The notes under the pieces were generated by a model. That model did no database searches and was not told the origin of the DNA. It saw only the letters and a program-made list of their open reading frames with translations. Position numbers and translations under genes: made by a program. A stretch of 34,570 nucleotides of DNA. It comes from an uncultured Paracoccaceae bacterium (GTDB lineage Bacteria; Pseudomonadota; Alphaproteobacteria; Rhodobacterales; Rhodobacteraceae). Below, in pieces: positions 1 through 9,200 of this stretch; position 1 is the first letter of the stretch, and each line of letters starts with the position of its first letter. The stretch is taken from contig CALMJS010000027.1 in assembly GCA_937864535.1 (NCBI GenBank), forward strand, positions 1 through 34,570, given 5' to 3'.

Positions 1-618
1 AAGGTCGGCGTGATCTCGACGATCAACGGCGATGCCAACATCGGCTTCTACAAGGAACTGGCCGCGCAGGGCGTGTCGGCGGACACCATCCCCGTCGTCG
101 CCTTCTCGGTCGGTGAAGAGGAACTCTCGGGTCTCGACACCTCGAACCTCGTCGGCCACCTCGCAGCCTGGAACTACTTCCAGTCCGCAGATACTCCGGA
201 AAACGCCGCCTTTATCGAAGCCTGGAAGGCCTACATCGGCGACGACAAGCGCGTGACCAACGACCCGATGGAAGCCCACTACATCGGTTTCAACATGTGG
301 GTTCAGGCTGTCGAACAGGTCGGCTCGACCGACGTGGACGCTGTGATCGACGCCCTGCCGGGCCAGACCTTCCCGAACCTGACCGGCGGCATGGCTGAAA
401 TGTTGCCGAACCACCACCTGACCAAGCCGGTTCTGATCGGCGAAATCCTTGCCGATGGCCAGTTCGACATCATCAGCCAGACCGAGCCGGTCGCTGGCGA
501 CGCCTGGACCGACTTCCTGCCGGAATCGGCTGTGCTGGAATCGGACTGGGTCGAGCTGAAGTGCGGCATGTACAACACGCAGACCTCGACCTGCGTTCAG
601 CTGACTTCGAACTACTAA
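1..618 (+). CDS. urtA: Urea ABC transporter substrate-binding protein, C-terminal part (5' truncated)
   Basis: The reading frame is open from base 1 (K-V-G-V-I-S-T-I), so the gene begins before the window; about 205 C-terminal residues are visible, and the GTG at base 10 is an internal Val codon. The protein would bind urea in the periplasm and deliver it to UrtBC. The visible part has the type I periplasmic-binding fold of the amide/urea family, with segments such as NLVGHLAAWNYFQS, DPMEAHYIGFNMW and MYNTQTSTCVQLTSNY, the usual end of UrtA. The identification is supported by urtB, urtC, urtD and urtE directly downstream in the canonical order. It could in principle be a short-chain amide-binding relative (FmdD/AmiC type), but the five-gene context makes urea the most likely ligand. 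Confidence 0.9.
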   Translation, partial: KVGVISTINGDANIGFYKELAAQGVSADTIPVVAFSVGEEELSGLDTSNLVGHLAAWNYFQSADTPENAAFIEAWKAYIGDDKRVTNDPMEAHYIGFNMWVQAVEQVGSTDVDAVIDALPGQTFPNLTGGMAEMLPNHHLTKPVLIGEILADGQFDIISQTEPVAGDAWTDFLPESAVLESDWVELKCGMYNTQTSTCVQLTSNY

Positions 619-645
619 GTCTCTGAGACTGATTAGGTAAATACT

Positions 646-674
646 GCCGGGGGCGGAACCCGCCTCCGGCTTTT
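646..674 (+). terminator. Hairpin with short T-run between urtA and urtB
   Basis: An 11-bp stem (GCCGGGGGCGG at 646-656, CCGCCTCCGGC at 660-670, one G-T wobble) with loop AAC is followed by TTTT. It lies 28 nt after the urtA stop. It probably acts as a partial terminator or as a 3' stabiliser of the urtA message, which would let the binding protein be made in excess over the membrane subunits. That role is inferred; the hairpin is seen directly. Confidence 0.65.
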
Positions 675-699
675 CAACGACCTGCGATAGGACGCGCCC

Positions 700-2634
700 A
701 TGCTCCGTGCCCTCTTGCTTGCCTTTGCGGTTGTCTGGACCGCAGTCAGCGCAGGCGCCCAAGATCTTCAGTCGGTGTTACAGGAAAACCCTGACCTCTA
801 CGCAAACCCCTCGCGCCGAACGACCGAAGACGCCGTTGCCGCCCTCGTGGCTTCGGATCTGCCCGCCGTTCCGGTCTTCTTGGAAAAATGGCAGGCCAAG
901 GACGTCTGGCAGCGCAGTGACGGTCAGTTTTTCTACGTGACCGGCAACGGCCCTTATACGCTGATCGACATCACCTCCGGGGCCGAGGTCGGCACCGCCG
1001 ACAAGGCGCAGATGACGCAGATCAAGCCCAATTCCGGCGTCCGCGCCGTGATCGGTTCGGCCTTGGTGCGGTTCCAGTTGTTGGACGACGACATGGCCCG
1101 CCGGTCCGCCGCGCTTGACGCGATCGCCCGGGATGGGACCGCCGATCACCTCGACCCGCTTGCGGCGTCTATCGCCGAAGAACCCGATCCGGCCCTGAAA
1201 CAGCGCAAGGAACGGCTCTTGGCGCTGCTCACGGCGCGTTTTGGCACCACCACCGACGCACGTGTCGCCGCCATCGACAGCCTGTCCGATGACATTAGCG
1301 TCGATGTCCGCGCGGTCCTGAACCAGATCCTGAGCAGCCAAAGCGCGGTCGCCGCCTCCTTGCCCGAGGGCACCAATGTCGCCCGCATCCGCGAGCCGGG
1401 CAGGGACATGACCATCAACGAGGCCTATGCCGAACTGGCCGCCGCGGGGCTGGCGCAATCGACGGTCAGTGACGAGATCCTGACCAAGGCTCTGGTCGAC
1501 AACATCCGGAACGGCACCGTGGCGGGCACCCCGGTCGTGACGCTGAACACCAACGAGGCCCGCGTTGCCGCCTATCGTCTCCTGGTCGAGGCTGGCAAGG
1601 CGCAGCCCTTTGTCCCGCAGGACGCGCGCCAAGCCGCCGTCGAGGCGCATGTTTTCTACGATGCCTACGTGGAAAAGGACGCGGCTGTCACCGATGCCGC
1701 CGATGCCGCGCTGACGGCGATCACCCTGCGTGTGGGCGTGATGCAGACCGCCGACCTCGCGCTCGATGCGATCTCGCTCGCGTCCATCTACTTCCTCGCC
1801 GCGATTGGCCTCGCCGTCACCTTCGGGGTGATGGGGGTGATCAACATGGCGCATGGCGAATTCATCATGATGGGGGCCTATACCGGCTATGTGATCCAGC
1901 AGATCGTGCCGGACTACACCCTGTCACTGATCATCGCACTGCCAGTCGCCTTTGCGGTGACCTTCGGCGCAGGTGTGACGATGGAGCGGTTGGTGATCCG
2001 CCACCTCTACAAACGTCCGCTTGAAACCTTGCTGGCCACCTTCGGCATCTCCATCGCGCTGCAACAATTGGCCAAGAATATCTTTGGCACGCAGGCCCGC
2101 CCGCTGACCTCGCCCGCGTGGCTGGATGGTGCTCTGGTCTTTAACGATGTCGTCGGGATCAGTTACATCCGGATCGCGATTTTCGTACTCGCCTTGCTGT
2201 TCCTCGGCCTGATCCTCTTCATCCTCAAACGCACCCGTCTGGGCCTCGAGGTCCGCGCCGTGACTCAAAACCCCGGCATGGCGGCCTCGATGGGGATCAA
2301 CCCGGACCGGATCAACATGCTGACCTTCGGCCTCGGCTCCGGGATCGCCGGTATCGCTGGCGTCGCCATCGGCCTCTACGCCAAGGTCACCAGCGAAATG
2401 GGCACGGATTACATCGTGCAATCCTTCATGACCGTGGTGGTTGGCGGTGTCGGGAACGTCTGGGGCACTCTCGCCGGGGCCTCGCTGATCGGCTTCCTGC
2501 AAAAAGGGATCGAATTCTTCAATCCCTCCAATACCCTGGCCGCCCAGACCTATATGATCCTCTTTATCATCGTTTTCATCCAATTCCGGCCCAAGGGCAT
2601 CGTCGCCCTCAAAGGTCGCGCCGCGGGGAACTGA
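700..2634 (+). CDS. urtB: Urea ABC transporter permease UrtB with large N-terminal exported domain
   Basis: 644 residues. A signal peptide (MLRALLLAFAVVWTAVSAGA) is followed by a soluble domain of roughly 320 residues. A LivH-type permease starts near residue 350 (SIYFLAAIGLAVTFGVMG, then INMAHGEFIMMGAYTGY) and ends with the GPLAGASLIGFLQ-like segment and FRPKGIVALKGR. UrtB forms the inner-membrane channel with UrtC. Long UrtB proteins with this N-terminal part are common in Proteobacteria, whereas cyanobacterial UrtB is essentially the permease alone. The function of the extra domain is not known to me; it contains helical repeats rich in Ala and Asp. The ATG at 700 directly begins the signal peptide and follows a weak Shine-Dalgarno-like GATAGGA. 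Second gene of the urt operon. Confidence 0.92.
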   Translation: MLRALLLAFAVVWTAVSAGAQDLQSVLQENPDLYANPSRRTTEDAVAALVASDLPAVPVFLEKWQAKDVWQRSDGQFFYVTGNGPYTLIDITSGAEVGTADKAQMTQIKPNSGVRAVIGSALVRFQLLDDDMARRSAALDAIARDGTADHLDPLAASIAEEPDPALKQRKERLLALLTARFGTTTDARVAAIDSLSDDISVDVRAVLNQILSSQSAVAASLPEGTNVARIREPGRDMTINEAYAELAAAGLAQSTVSDEILTKALVDNIRNGTVAGTPVVTLNTNEARVAAYRLLVEAGKAQPFVPQDARQAAVEAHVFYDAYVEKDAAVTDAADAALTAITLRVGVMQTADLALDAISLASIYFLAAIGLAVTFGVMGVINMAHGEFIMMGAYTGYVIQQIVPDYTLSLIIALPVAFAVTFGAGVTMERLVIRHLYKRPLETLLATFGISIALQQLAKNIFGTQARPLTSPAWLDGALVFNDVVGISYIRIAIFVLALLFLGLILFILKRTRLGLEVRAVTQNPGMAASMGINPDRINMLTFGLGSGIAGIAGVAIGLYAKVTSEMGTDYIVQSFMTVVVGGVGNVWGTLAGASLIGFLQKGIEFFNPSNTLAAQTYMILFIIVFIQFRPKGIVALKGRAAGN

Positions 2635-2647
2635 GGATGCTACCACT

Positions 2648-2720
2648 TTCATCTTTCCAGAAATACCTCGGGGGGTGCGGGGGGCTGGCCCCCCGCGTCG
2701 GTCGGATTGCGCAGCAATCC
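2648..2720. repeat. Dispersed Rhodobacterales intergenic element, copy A, with two hairpins
   Basis: Between urtB and urtC, read on the minus strand, is the core seen at three other places in the window (ggtattt..ggaaagatga; here 2650-2671). It is followed on + by a GC hairpin around 2680-2694 (GGGGGC/GCCCCC) and a second perfect hairpin GGATTGC-GCA-GCAATCC at 2704-2720, immediately before the urtC ribosome-binding site. No gene is present here. The element may be a transcript-processing or attenuation structure inside the operon. Confidence 0.6.
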
Positions 2721-2737
2721 GAAAAAGGAGCACGCCC

Positions 2738-3958
2738 ATGACCCGCACACCACTCTTCGCCAATCGCTCGGTTCTGATCGTCCTGCTGGTTCTGGCGCTC
2801 TTTACCGTCTTCGTGACCTTGGCGTCGCAGGCGACCGGCTTTGGCTGGATCTCCACGTCCTTTGTGAAAACTCTCGGCAAAACGCTGTGCCTGTGCCTGA
2901 TCGCCATCGCGATGGATGTGGTCTGGGGCTATTGCGGTATCCTTAGCCTCGGGCATTTCGCCTTCTTTGGCATCGGCGGTTATGCCGTCGGCATGTGGCT
3001 GATGTATGCCCGCACCGAACAGATCGTGGCCGGCTCTCTCGCCGGTCAGGCTCTCCCTGCCACGCCCGAGGAAATCAGCGCCGCCATCGGCACGCAAATC
3101 TTCGGCGTCGTCGGCTCGTCCGAGTTTCCGCCGATCTGGGCTTTTGCCCATTCGCTGCCGCTGCAACTCTTGGCCGTGGTGATCGTGCCGGGCCTCTTGG
3201 CGCTGGTTTTTGGCTGGCTGGCGTTCCGCAGCCGCGTGACAGGCGTCTATCTGTCGATCCTGACGCAGGCGATGACGCTGGCGCTGGCGCTCTACCTGTT
3301 CCAGAATGACAGCGGTTTGCGCGGCAACAACGGATTGTCGGGCCTGCAGAACATCCCCGGCCTCGACGCCTGGGGGCAGGACTGGATTTCGATTGTGTTC
3401 TTCTGGGCCTCGGCGCTGGCGCTTGGTCTGGGGTACCTCCTGTTTTCCTGGGTCGTCTCGGGCAAGATGGGCAGCGTGATCCGCGCCATTCGCGACGATG
3501 AGGCCCGCGTGCGGTTCCTAGGCTATCACGTTGAATCCTATAAACTCTTTGTCTTTACCATCACGGCGATGGTGGCGGCTGTGGCGGGGGCGCTCTATTA
3601 CCCGCAGGCCGGGATCATCAACCCGGCAGAAATCGCGCCGATTGCCTCGATCTACCTTGCCGTTTGGGTGGCGATCGGTGGGCGGGGGCGTCTTTATGGC
3701 GCGGCCATTGGTGCGGTTTTTGTGTCGCTGGCCTCGTCCTGGTTCACGGGCGGCGGCGCACCGGATATCGATCTGGGTTTCTACAAACTGGTTTGGACCG
3801 ACTGGTGGCTGGTGCTCTTGGGTCTGTCGTTTGTCGCCGTCACGCTGTTTTTCCCCCAAGGTATCGGCGGTCTGTTCGATTTTGTCGCCGTCAAGCGTCA
3901 GGGCGATTTCGGCCCCGATGACGGGAGCTGGCGTAGTGAAGAAGGAGAGGCAAAATGA
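2738..3958 (+). CDS. urtC: Urea ABC transporter permease UrtC
   Basis: 406 residues, LivM-type permease and second channel subunit for urea. Membrane segments run through the protein: the first near residues 10-30 (SVLIVLLVLALFTVFVTLA), then the conserved DVVWGYCGILSLGHFAFFGIGGYAVGMWLMY. The loop FRSRVTGVYLSILTQAMTLAL matches the family's EAA-like cytoplasmic region. The ATG at 2738 is chosen because AAAAAGGAG (2722-2730) precedes it; the frame extends upstream to 2675 only through the hairpin repeat, which is unlikely to be coding. The stop overlaps the urtD start by 4 nt, indicating translational coupling. Confidence 0.93.
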   Translation: MTRTPLFANRSVLIVLLVLALFTVFVTLASQATGFGWISTSFVKTLGKTLCLCLIAIAMDVVWGYCGILSLGHFAFFGIGGYAVGMWLMYARTEQIVAGSLAGQALPATPEEISAAIGTQIFGVVGSSEFPPIWAFAHSLPLQLLAVVIVPGLLALVFGWLAFRSRVTGVYLSILTQAMTLALALYLFQNDSGLRGNNGLSGLQNIPGLDAWGQDWISIVFFWASALALGLGYLLFSWVVSGKMGSVIRAIRDDEARVRFLGYHVESYKLFVFTITAMVAAVAGALYYPQAGIINPAEIAPIASIYLAVWVAIGGRGRLYGAAIGAVFVSLASSWFTGGGAPDIDLGFYKLVWTDWWLVLLGLSFVAVTLFFPQGIGGLFDFVAVKRQGDFGPDDGSWRSEEGEAK

Positions 3959-4695
3959 CCACGCTCCTCGAGGTCTCTGGCGTTTCGGTCACCTTTGACG
4001 GGTTCCGCGCCATCAACAATCTGTCCATTTCCATTGGCGAGCCTGAACTGCGGGCGGTCATCGGTCCCAATGGCGCAGGCAAAACCACCTTTATGGATAT
4101 CATCACCGGCAAGACCAAGCCGGATTCGGGCCATGTTCTGTGGGGCGAAAAATCGCTCAACCTGCTGGGCATGTCCGAGAGCCGGATTGCCCGCGAAGGG
4201 ATCGGCCGCAAGTTCCAGAAACCGACCGTGTTCGAGGCGCAGACCGTGCGCGAAAACCTCGCGATGGCGCTCCGCAACGATCGTGGGCCGTTTGATGTGC
4301 TGTTCTACAAGCGCAGCCAGCGCGACAGCACCCGCATTCTGGAACTGGCCGAAGAGATCGGCCTGCTGGATCAACTGGCCCGCAAGGCGGGCGAACTCAG
4401 TCATGGGCAAAAGCAGTGGCTGGAAATCGGCATGCTCTTGGCTCAGGACCCTCGGTTGCTGCTGGTGGACGAACCGGCGGCGGGCATGACACCGGCCGAG
4501 CGGGAACAGACCACCGATCTGTTGAAACGGGCGGCCGAAACCCGTGCGGTCGTTGTGGTGGAACACGATATGGAATTCGTGCGCCGCCTCAATTGCAAGG
4601 TGACCGTGCTGCATGAAGGGTCGGTTCTGGCCGAAGGCAGTTTGGACCACGTGACCAAAAACCCCGAAGTCATCGAAGTTTATCTGGGGCGCTAA
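3955..4695 (+). CDS. urtD: Urea ABC transporter ATP-binding protein UrtD
   Basis: 246 residues, LivG-type ATPase that powers urea import from the cytoplasmic face. Seen in order: Walker A GPNGAGKTT (about residues 38-46), the family-typical GIGRKFQKPTVFEAQTV, signature LSHGQKQWLEIGM, Walker B LLLVDEPAAGMT and the H-loop EHDMEFV. The start ATG overlaps the urtC stop (ATGA), and the gene ends one base before urtE begins. Length is normal for the family. Confidence 0.94.
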   Translation: MTTLLEVSGVSVTFDGFRAINNLSISIGEPELRAVIGPNGAGKTTFMDIITGKTKPDSGHVLWGEKSLNLLGMSESRIAREGIGRKFQKPTVFEAQTVRENLAMALRNDRGPFDVLFYKRSQRDSTRILELAEEIGLLDQLARKAGELSHGQKQWLEIGMLLAQDPRLLLVDEPAAGMTPAEREQTTDLLKRAAETRAVVVVEHDMEFVRRLNCKVTVLHEGSVLAEGSLDHVTKNPEVIEVYLGR

Positions 4696-4696
4696 G

Positions 4697-5392
4697 ATGC
4701 TGGAAATTGAAAACCTGACGCTCAAATACGGGCAGAGCCAGATTTTGCACGGTATTTCCCTGACGGCCAAGCCGGGGCAGGTGACGGCTGTCATGGGGAC
4801 GAACGGCGTGGGAAAAACCAGCCTGCTCAAGGCGATAGCGGGCCGTCACCCCTATGATAAGGGCACGATCCGGCTGGACGGCAAACCGCTGGACCATCTG
4901 ACGGCCTTTGGCGCGGCGCGCGCGGGCATCGCCTATGTGCCGCAAGGCCGCGAGGTGTTCCCGCTGATGTCCGTGCAGGAAAACCTCGAGAGTGGGTTTG
5001 CCTGTCTGGACCGGACCGAACGCGGGGTGCCGGACAAGATTTTTGAACTCTTCCCGATCCTCAAGGAATTCCTGCATCGTCGGGGCGGCGATTTGTCGGG
5101 CGGGCAGCAACAGCAACTGGCGATTGCCCGTGCGTTGATCACCCGGCCCCGGGTGTTACTGCTCGATGAACCGACCGAGGGTATCCAGCCCAACATCATC
5201 CAGCAGATCGGGCGCGTGATTGCCCAATTGCGCGACGAGGGCGAAATCGCGGTTGTTCTGGTTGAACAGTATTTCGATTTTGCCTTTGGGCTGGCGGATG
5301 AATTCTATGCCATCAACCGGGGCGAAGTTGTGCTGAACGAGGGCAAGGCAACACTCAGCCGCGAACGTCTGCTGGAGCGGGTCTCGATCTAA
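4697..5392 (+). CDS. urtE: Urea ABC transporter ATP-binding protein UrtE
   Basis: 231 residues, LivF-type ATPase, partner of UrtD. It has Walker A GTNGVGKTS, a Q-loop region AYVPQGREVFPLMSV, signature LSGGQQQQLAIARAL, Walker B VLLLDEPTEGIQP and switch region VLVEQYFDFAF. The start follows the urtD stop by one base. This is the last gene of the urt operon; no urease genes follow, and kdsA begins 61 bp downstream with its own ribosome-binding site. Confidence 0.94.
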   Translation: MLEIENLTLKYGQSQILHGISLTAKPGQVTAVMGTNGVGKTSLLKAIAGRHPYDKGTIRLDGKPLDHLTAFGAARAGIAYVPQGREVFPLMSVQENLESGFACLDRTERGVPDKIFELFPILKEFLHRRGGDLSGGQQQQLAIARALITRPRVLLLDEPTEGIQPNIIQQIGRVIAQLRDEGEIAVVLVEQYFDFAFGLADEFYAINRGEVVLNEGKATLSRERLLERVSI

Positions 5393-5453
5393 CCGGCGAT
5401 AGACGCCAGCGGTCAGACTGCCTATATGGGGCCTATCGATGAGGAGAGGCCCC

Positions 5454-6272
5454 ATGCAGCATGTCACCGTTGGAAATGTTCAGTTCGGCAATGATCTGCC
5501 CTTTGCGCTGATCGCGGGGCCTTGCCAGCTTGAGAGCCTCGACCACGCGCGAATGCTGGCTGAACGGATCGCCGCGGCCTGTGACGCGGTTGGCATCGGC
5601 TTTGTGTTCAAGGGGTCCTATGACAAGGCGAACCGCTCGTCCTTGGGCGGCAAGCGGGGTCTGGGCGCGGAAAAAGGCCTAGAGATTCTGGGCCGTATTC
5701 GTGACGAATTCGGCTGCCCGGTGATCACCGACGTGCATGAGACCCACCACTGCGCGATGGCCGCCGAGGTGGTCGATATCCTGCAAATTCCGGCGTTTCT
5801 GTGCCGTCAGACCGATCTGTTGCTGGCCGCTGGCGAAACCGGCAAGGCGATCAACGTGAAAAAGGGCCAGTTTCTGGCCCCGTGGGACATGAAAAACGTC
5901 GCCGCCAAGATCGAGAGCACCGGAAATACCAATATCCTGCTGTGCGAACGCGGCACGTCCTTTGGCTATAACACCCTGGTCAGCGATTTTCGCGGTCTGC
6001 CGGTGATGGCCGAGACCGGCTATCCGGTGGTGTTTGATGCGACCCATTCCGTGCAACAGCCCGGCGGGAACGGCAATTCCTCGGGCGGGGATCGCCGGAT
6101 GGTGCCGCCCTTGGCCCGTGCGGCGGTGGCGGTAGGCTGCGCCGCGCTGTTCATCGAAACGCACGAAGACCCCGATAACGCGCCCAGCGATGGCCCGAAT
6201 ATGGTGCGCATCGAAGAGTTGCAGCCGCTCTTGGCGCAATTGCGGGTGCTCGACCGGGTGATCAAGGGCTAA
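5454..6272 (+). CDS. kdsA: 3-deoxy-8-phosphooctulonate synthase (KDO8P synthase)
   Basis: 272 residues. Condenses phosphoenolpyruvate with arabinose 5-phosphate to Kdo-8-phosphate, the precursor of the lipopolysaccharide inner-core sugar; cytoplasmic. Family motifs are all present: IAGPCQLES (residues 20-28), [49 protein letters not shown] and [11 protein letters not shown]. Cys24 in GPC is the ligand that marks the metal-dependent class, as in Aquifex; E. coli has Asn there. ATG 5454 is preferred over an upstream in-frame ATG (5439) because GAGGAG at 5441-5446 is well placed for it. It ends 3 bp from the converging dnaE2 stop, so no terminator fits between them. Confidence 0.95.
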   Translation: MQHVTVGNVQFGNDLPFALIAGPCQLESLDHARMLAERIAAACDAVGIGFVFKGSYDKANRSSLGGKRGLGAEKGLEILGRIRDEFGCPVITDVHETHHCAMAAEVVDILQIPAFLCRQTDLLLAAGETGKAINVKKGQFLAPWDMKNVAAKIESTGNTNILLCERGTSFGYNTLVSDFRGLPVMAETGYPVVFDATHSVQQPGGNGNSSGGDRRMVPPLARAAVAVGCAALFIETHEDPDNAPSDGPNMVRIEELQPLLAQLRVLDRVIKG

Positions 6273-6275
6273 GGC

Positions 6276-9200
6276 CTAGTGGAAATCCCGGCTCTTGGGG
6301 ATCACCCGCACATCGCGCGGGTGACGGGCGGCCGGGGCGGGCAGGGGTTTGGCCACCTCATCCGCACGGGCCAGTTGCACCGCCATCCCATCGGGGGCCA
6401 ACCGCAACAGCGCGTCTGAACGGTCCTCCAGATGCTGGGCGATGACATGGATGATGTCGCCCTCGCGTTGGAGATAGCCATGCACCACCAGCAGGCGCGC
6501 CTGCATGATGACCTTGCGGTATTCGGCCATGACCTTGGGCCAGACCACGATATTCGCCGCGCCGGTCTCATCCTCGAGCGTGATGAAACACACCCCTTTG
6601 GCGGTGCCGGGGCGCTGACGGATCAAAACCAGCCCTGCCAGCTTGACCCGACCAGTGACCCCCAAGTGAGGCAAATCCGCCGTCGTGCGATAGCCCTGCC
6701 GGTGCAGACTGGCCCGCAGGAACCGCATCGGATGCGCCTTGAGCGATAGTCTCAGCGTCTGATAATCGGCGACCACCTGTTCACAGACGGGCATCTGGGG
6801 CAGGGCGACCGTGGGCTCTTCGCCCTCGTCGCGGGTCTCGCTGAACAGTGGCAGGTCCGGCGCATCGCGCAGCGACTTTGCCTCCCACAGGGCCTGACGA
6901 CGGTCGATGAACAGCGACCTCATGGCGTCCGCCTCGGCCAGACGGCGGATATGTGCGGCGCTCAGCCCCGCCTCTTGCAGCGATTTGATGTCGCGAAACG
7001 GTGCCTCGCGTCCGGCGATCAGCCGCGCCGCTGCCGCGATGGGAAACCCGCCGATCTGCCGAAACCCCAGCCGCACGGCCCAGCCGCCGGCCTGCGGCTC
7101 TAGCGTGCAATCCCAGTCGGAATAGTTCACATCCGGCGGATAGACAGCGACGCCATGATCCCGCGCATCCCGCACGATCTGGGCGGGCGCGTAAAATCCC
7201 ATCGGCTGAGAGTTCAGGAGCGCCGCGCAAAACACCGCAGGATAATGACATTTCAGCCAACTGGACACATAGACCAGATGGGCGAAACTGGCGGCATGGC
7301 TCTCGGGAAAGCCGTAGTCCCCAAAGCCCTTGATCTGGTCGAAACAGCGCCGCGCAAAGTCCGGATCATAGCCGCGCCCCACCATGCGCCCGACCATTTT
7401 TTCTTCGAGCTGACCAATCGTTCCCCGGCTGCGAAAGGTCGCCATCGCCTTGCGCAGATCATTGGCCTCTTTTGAACTGAACTCTGCCGCCTCGATCGCG
7501 ATTTTCATCGCCTGTTCCTGAAAAATTGGCACGCCAAAGGTCCGGCCCAGAATGGATTTCAATTCTTCTGGGTCGTGCGGTGGTGCGGGCGAGGGGTAGA
7601 TCACCGGTTCCTCGCCATTGCGGCGGCGCAGATAGGGATGCACCATGTCGCCCTGGATCGGTCCGGGCCGCACGATCGCGACCTGCACGACCAGATCGTA
7701 AAACTCTCGCGGGCGCAGCCGGGGCAGCATGTTCATCTGGGCCCGGCTTTCTACCTGGAACACCCCGATACTATCCCCGCGGCACAGCATCTCATAGACG
7801 CGCGGGTCCTCGCGCGGGGTGGTCGCCAGCGTCAGGTCCTGCCCGTAATGCGCTGACATCAAATCGAAACTCTTGCGAATGCAGGTCAGCATCCCCAGCG
7901 CCAGAATATCCACCTTGAGAATGCCCAAGGCATCGATGTCATCCTTGTCCCACTCGATAAAGCTGCGATCCGCCATCGCCCCGTTGCCAATCGGAACCGT
8001 GTCGATCAACGGCCGTTCGGTCAGGATGAACCCGCCGACATGCTGCGACAAATGCCGGGGCATCCCGATCATCTGCCGCGCAATCGCCAAGGTCCGCCGC
8101 AGCAGCGGATCGCTCAGGTCCAGCCCTGCCTGTTTGACATGGGTCTCGCTCACATCGGTGCCCCACGATCCCCAGACTGTCCGGGCCAAGGCGCTGGTCA
8201 CATCCTCGGATAGGCCCATGACCTTGCCCACTTCGCGAATGGCGCTGCGGGGCCGGTAATGGATCACCGTCGCGCATAGACCCGCCCGGTCGCGCCCGTA
8301 TTTGGCATAGATATGCTGGATGACCTCCTCGCGGCGTTCATGTTCGAAATCGACGTCGATATCGGGCGGCTCCTTGCGCTCTTCACTGATAAACCGTTCG
8401 AACAGCAATTGATGCTGGGCAGGGTCCACGGCGGTAATCCCCAGCACATAACACACGGCAGAGTTCGCCGCAGAGCCGCGCCCCTGACAGAGGATCGGCG
8501 GGGTGCTGCCGTGGCGGGCAAAATGGATAATATCGTGAATGGTCAAAAAATACCGGGCAATATCCAGTTTTTCGATCATCGAAAGTTCTTTTTCCAAAAC
8601 TTTTCGAACCGCCTGCGGCACCCCATCGGGATAGCGCCACGCGGCCCCGGCCCAGGTCAACTCGGCCAGATACTCTTGCGGGCTGCGCCCCTGTGGCACG
8701 ACCTCTTGCGGATATTCATAGGCCAACTCGCGCAGGGAAAACCGGATGCTATCGGCCACGGCCCGCGCGGCACTGATCGCATGTGGCCATTCGGCAAACA
8801 GCCGCGCCATCTCTTCGGGCGATTTCAGATGCCGCTCGGCGTTGGGCTCCAGCAGGTATCCCGCCTCGTCCAACCGGACCTTTTCGCGGATGCAGGTCAT
8901 CACATCCTGCAGGGGCCGACGGTCTGCCGCATGATAGAGCACGTCATTGGTCGCCAGAATGCTCGTCCCGCAGCGCTCGGCGATGGCGTCCAACCGGTTG
9001 ATCCGCGCACGGTCGTCCCCCCGATAGAGCCAGGCCGCCGCGACATGCCTTAACCCCGCCAAGGCCTTGCGCAGCTGTCGCAAACGCCCCTCCCAGCCGG
9101 TCAACCGCTCCGGTGGCACAACGATCAGCCGCAGCCCCTCGGCATGCTCCGCCAGATCGTTCAGCGTCAGATCACAGCGCCCCTTTTCCTGCCATTCGCC

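Noticed and set aside
778-1854. Long open frame on the minus strand opposite urtB (358 codons)
   Set aside because: Antisense shadow of a clear urtB gene in high-GC DNA; low-complexity, His/Arg/Gly-rich product with no family character.
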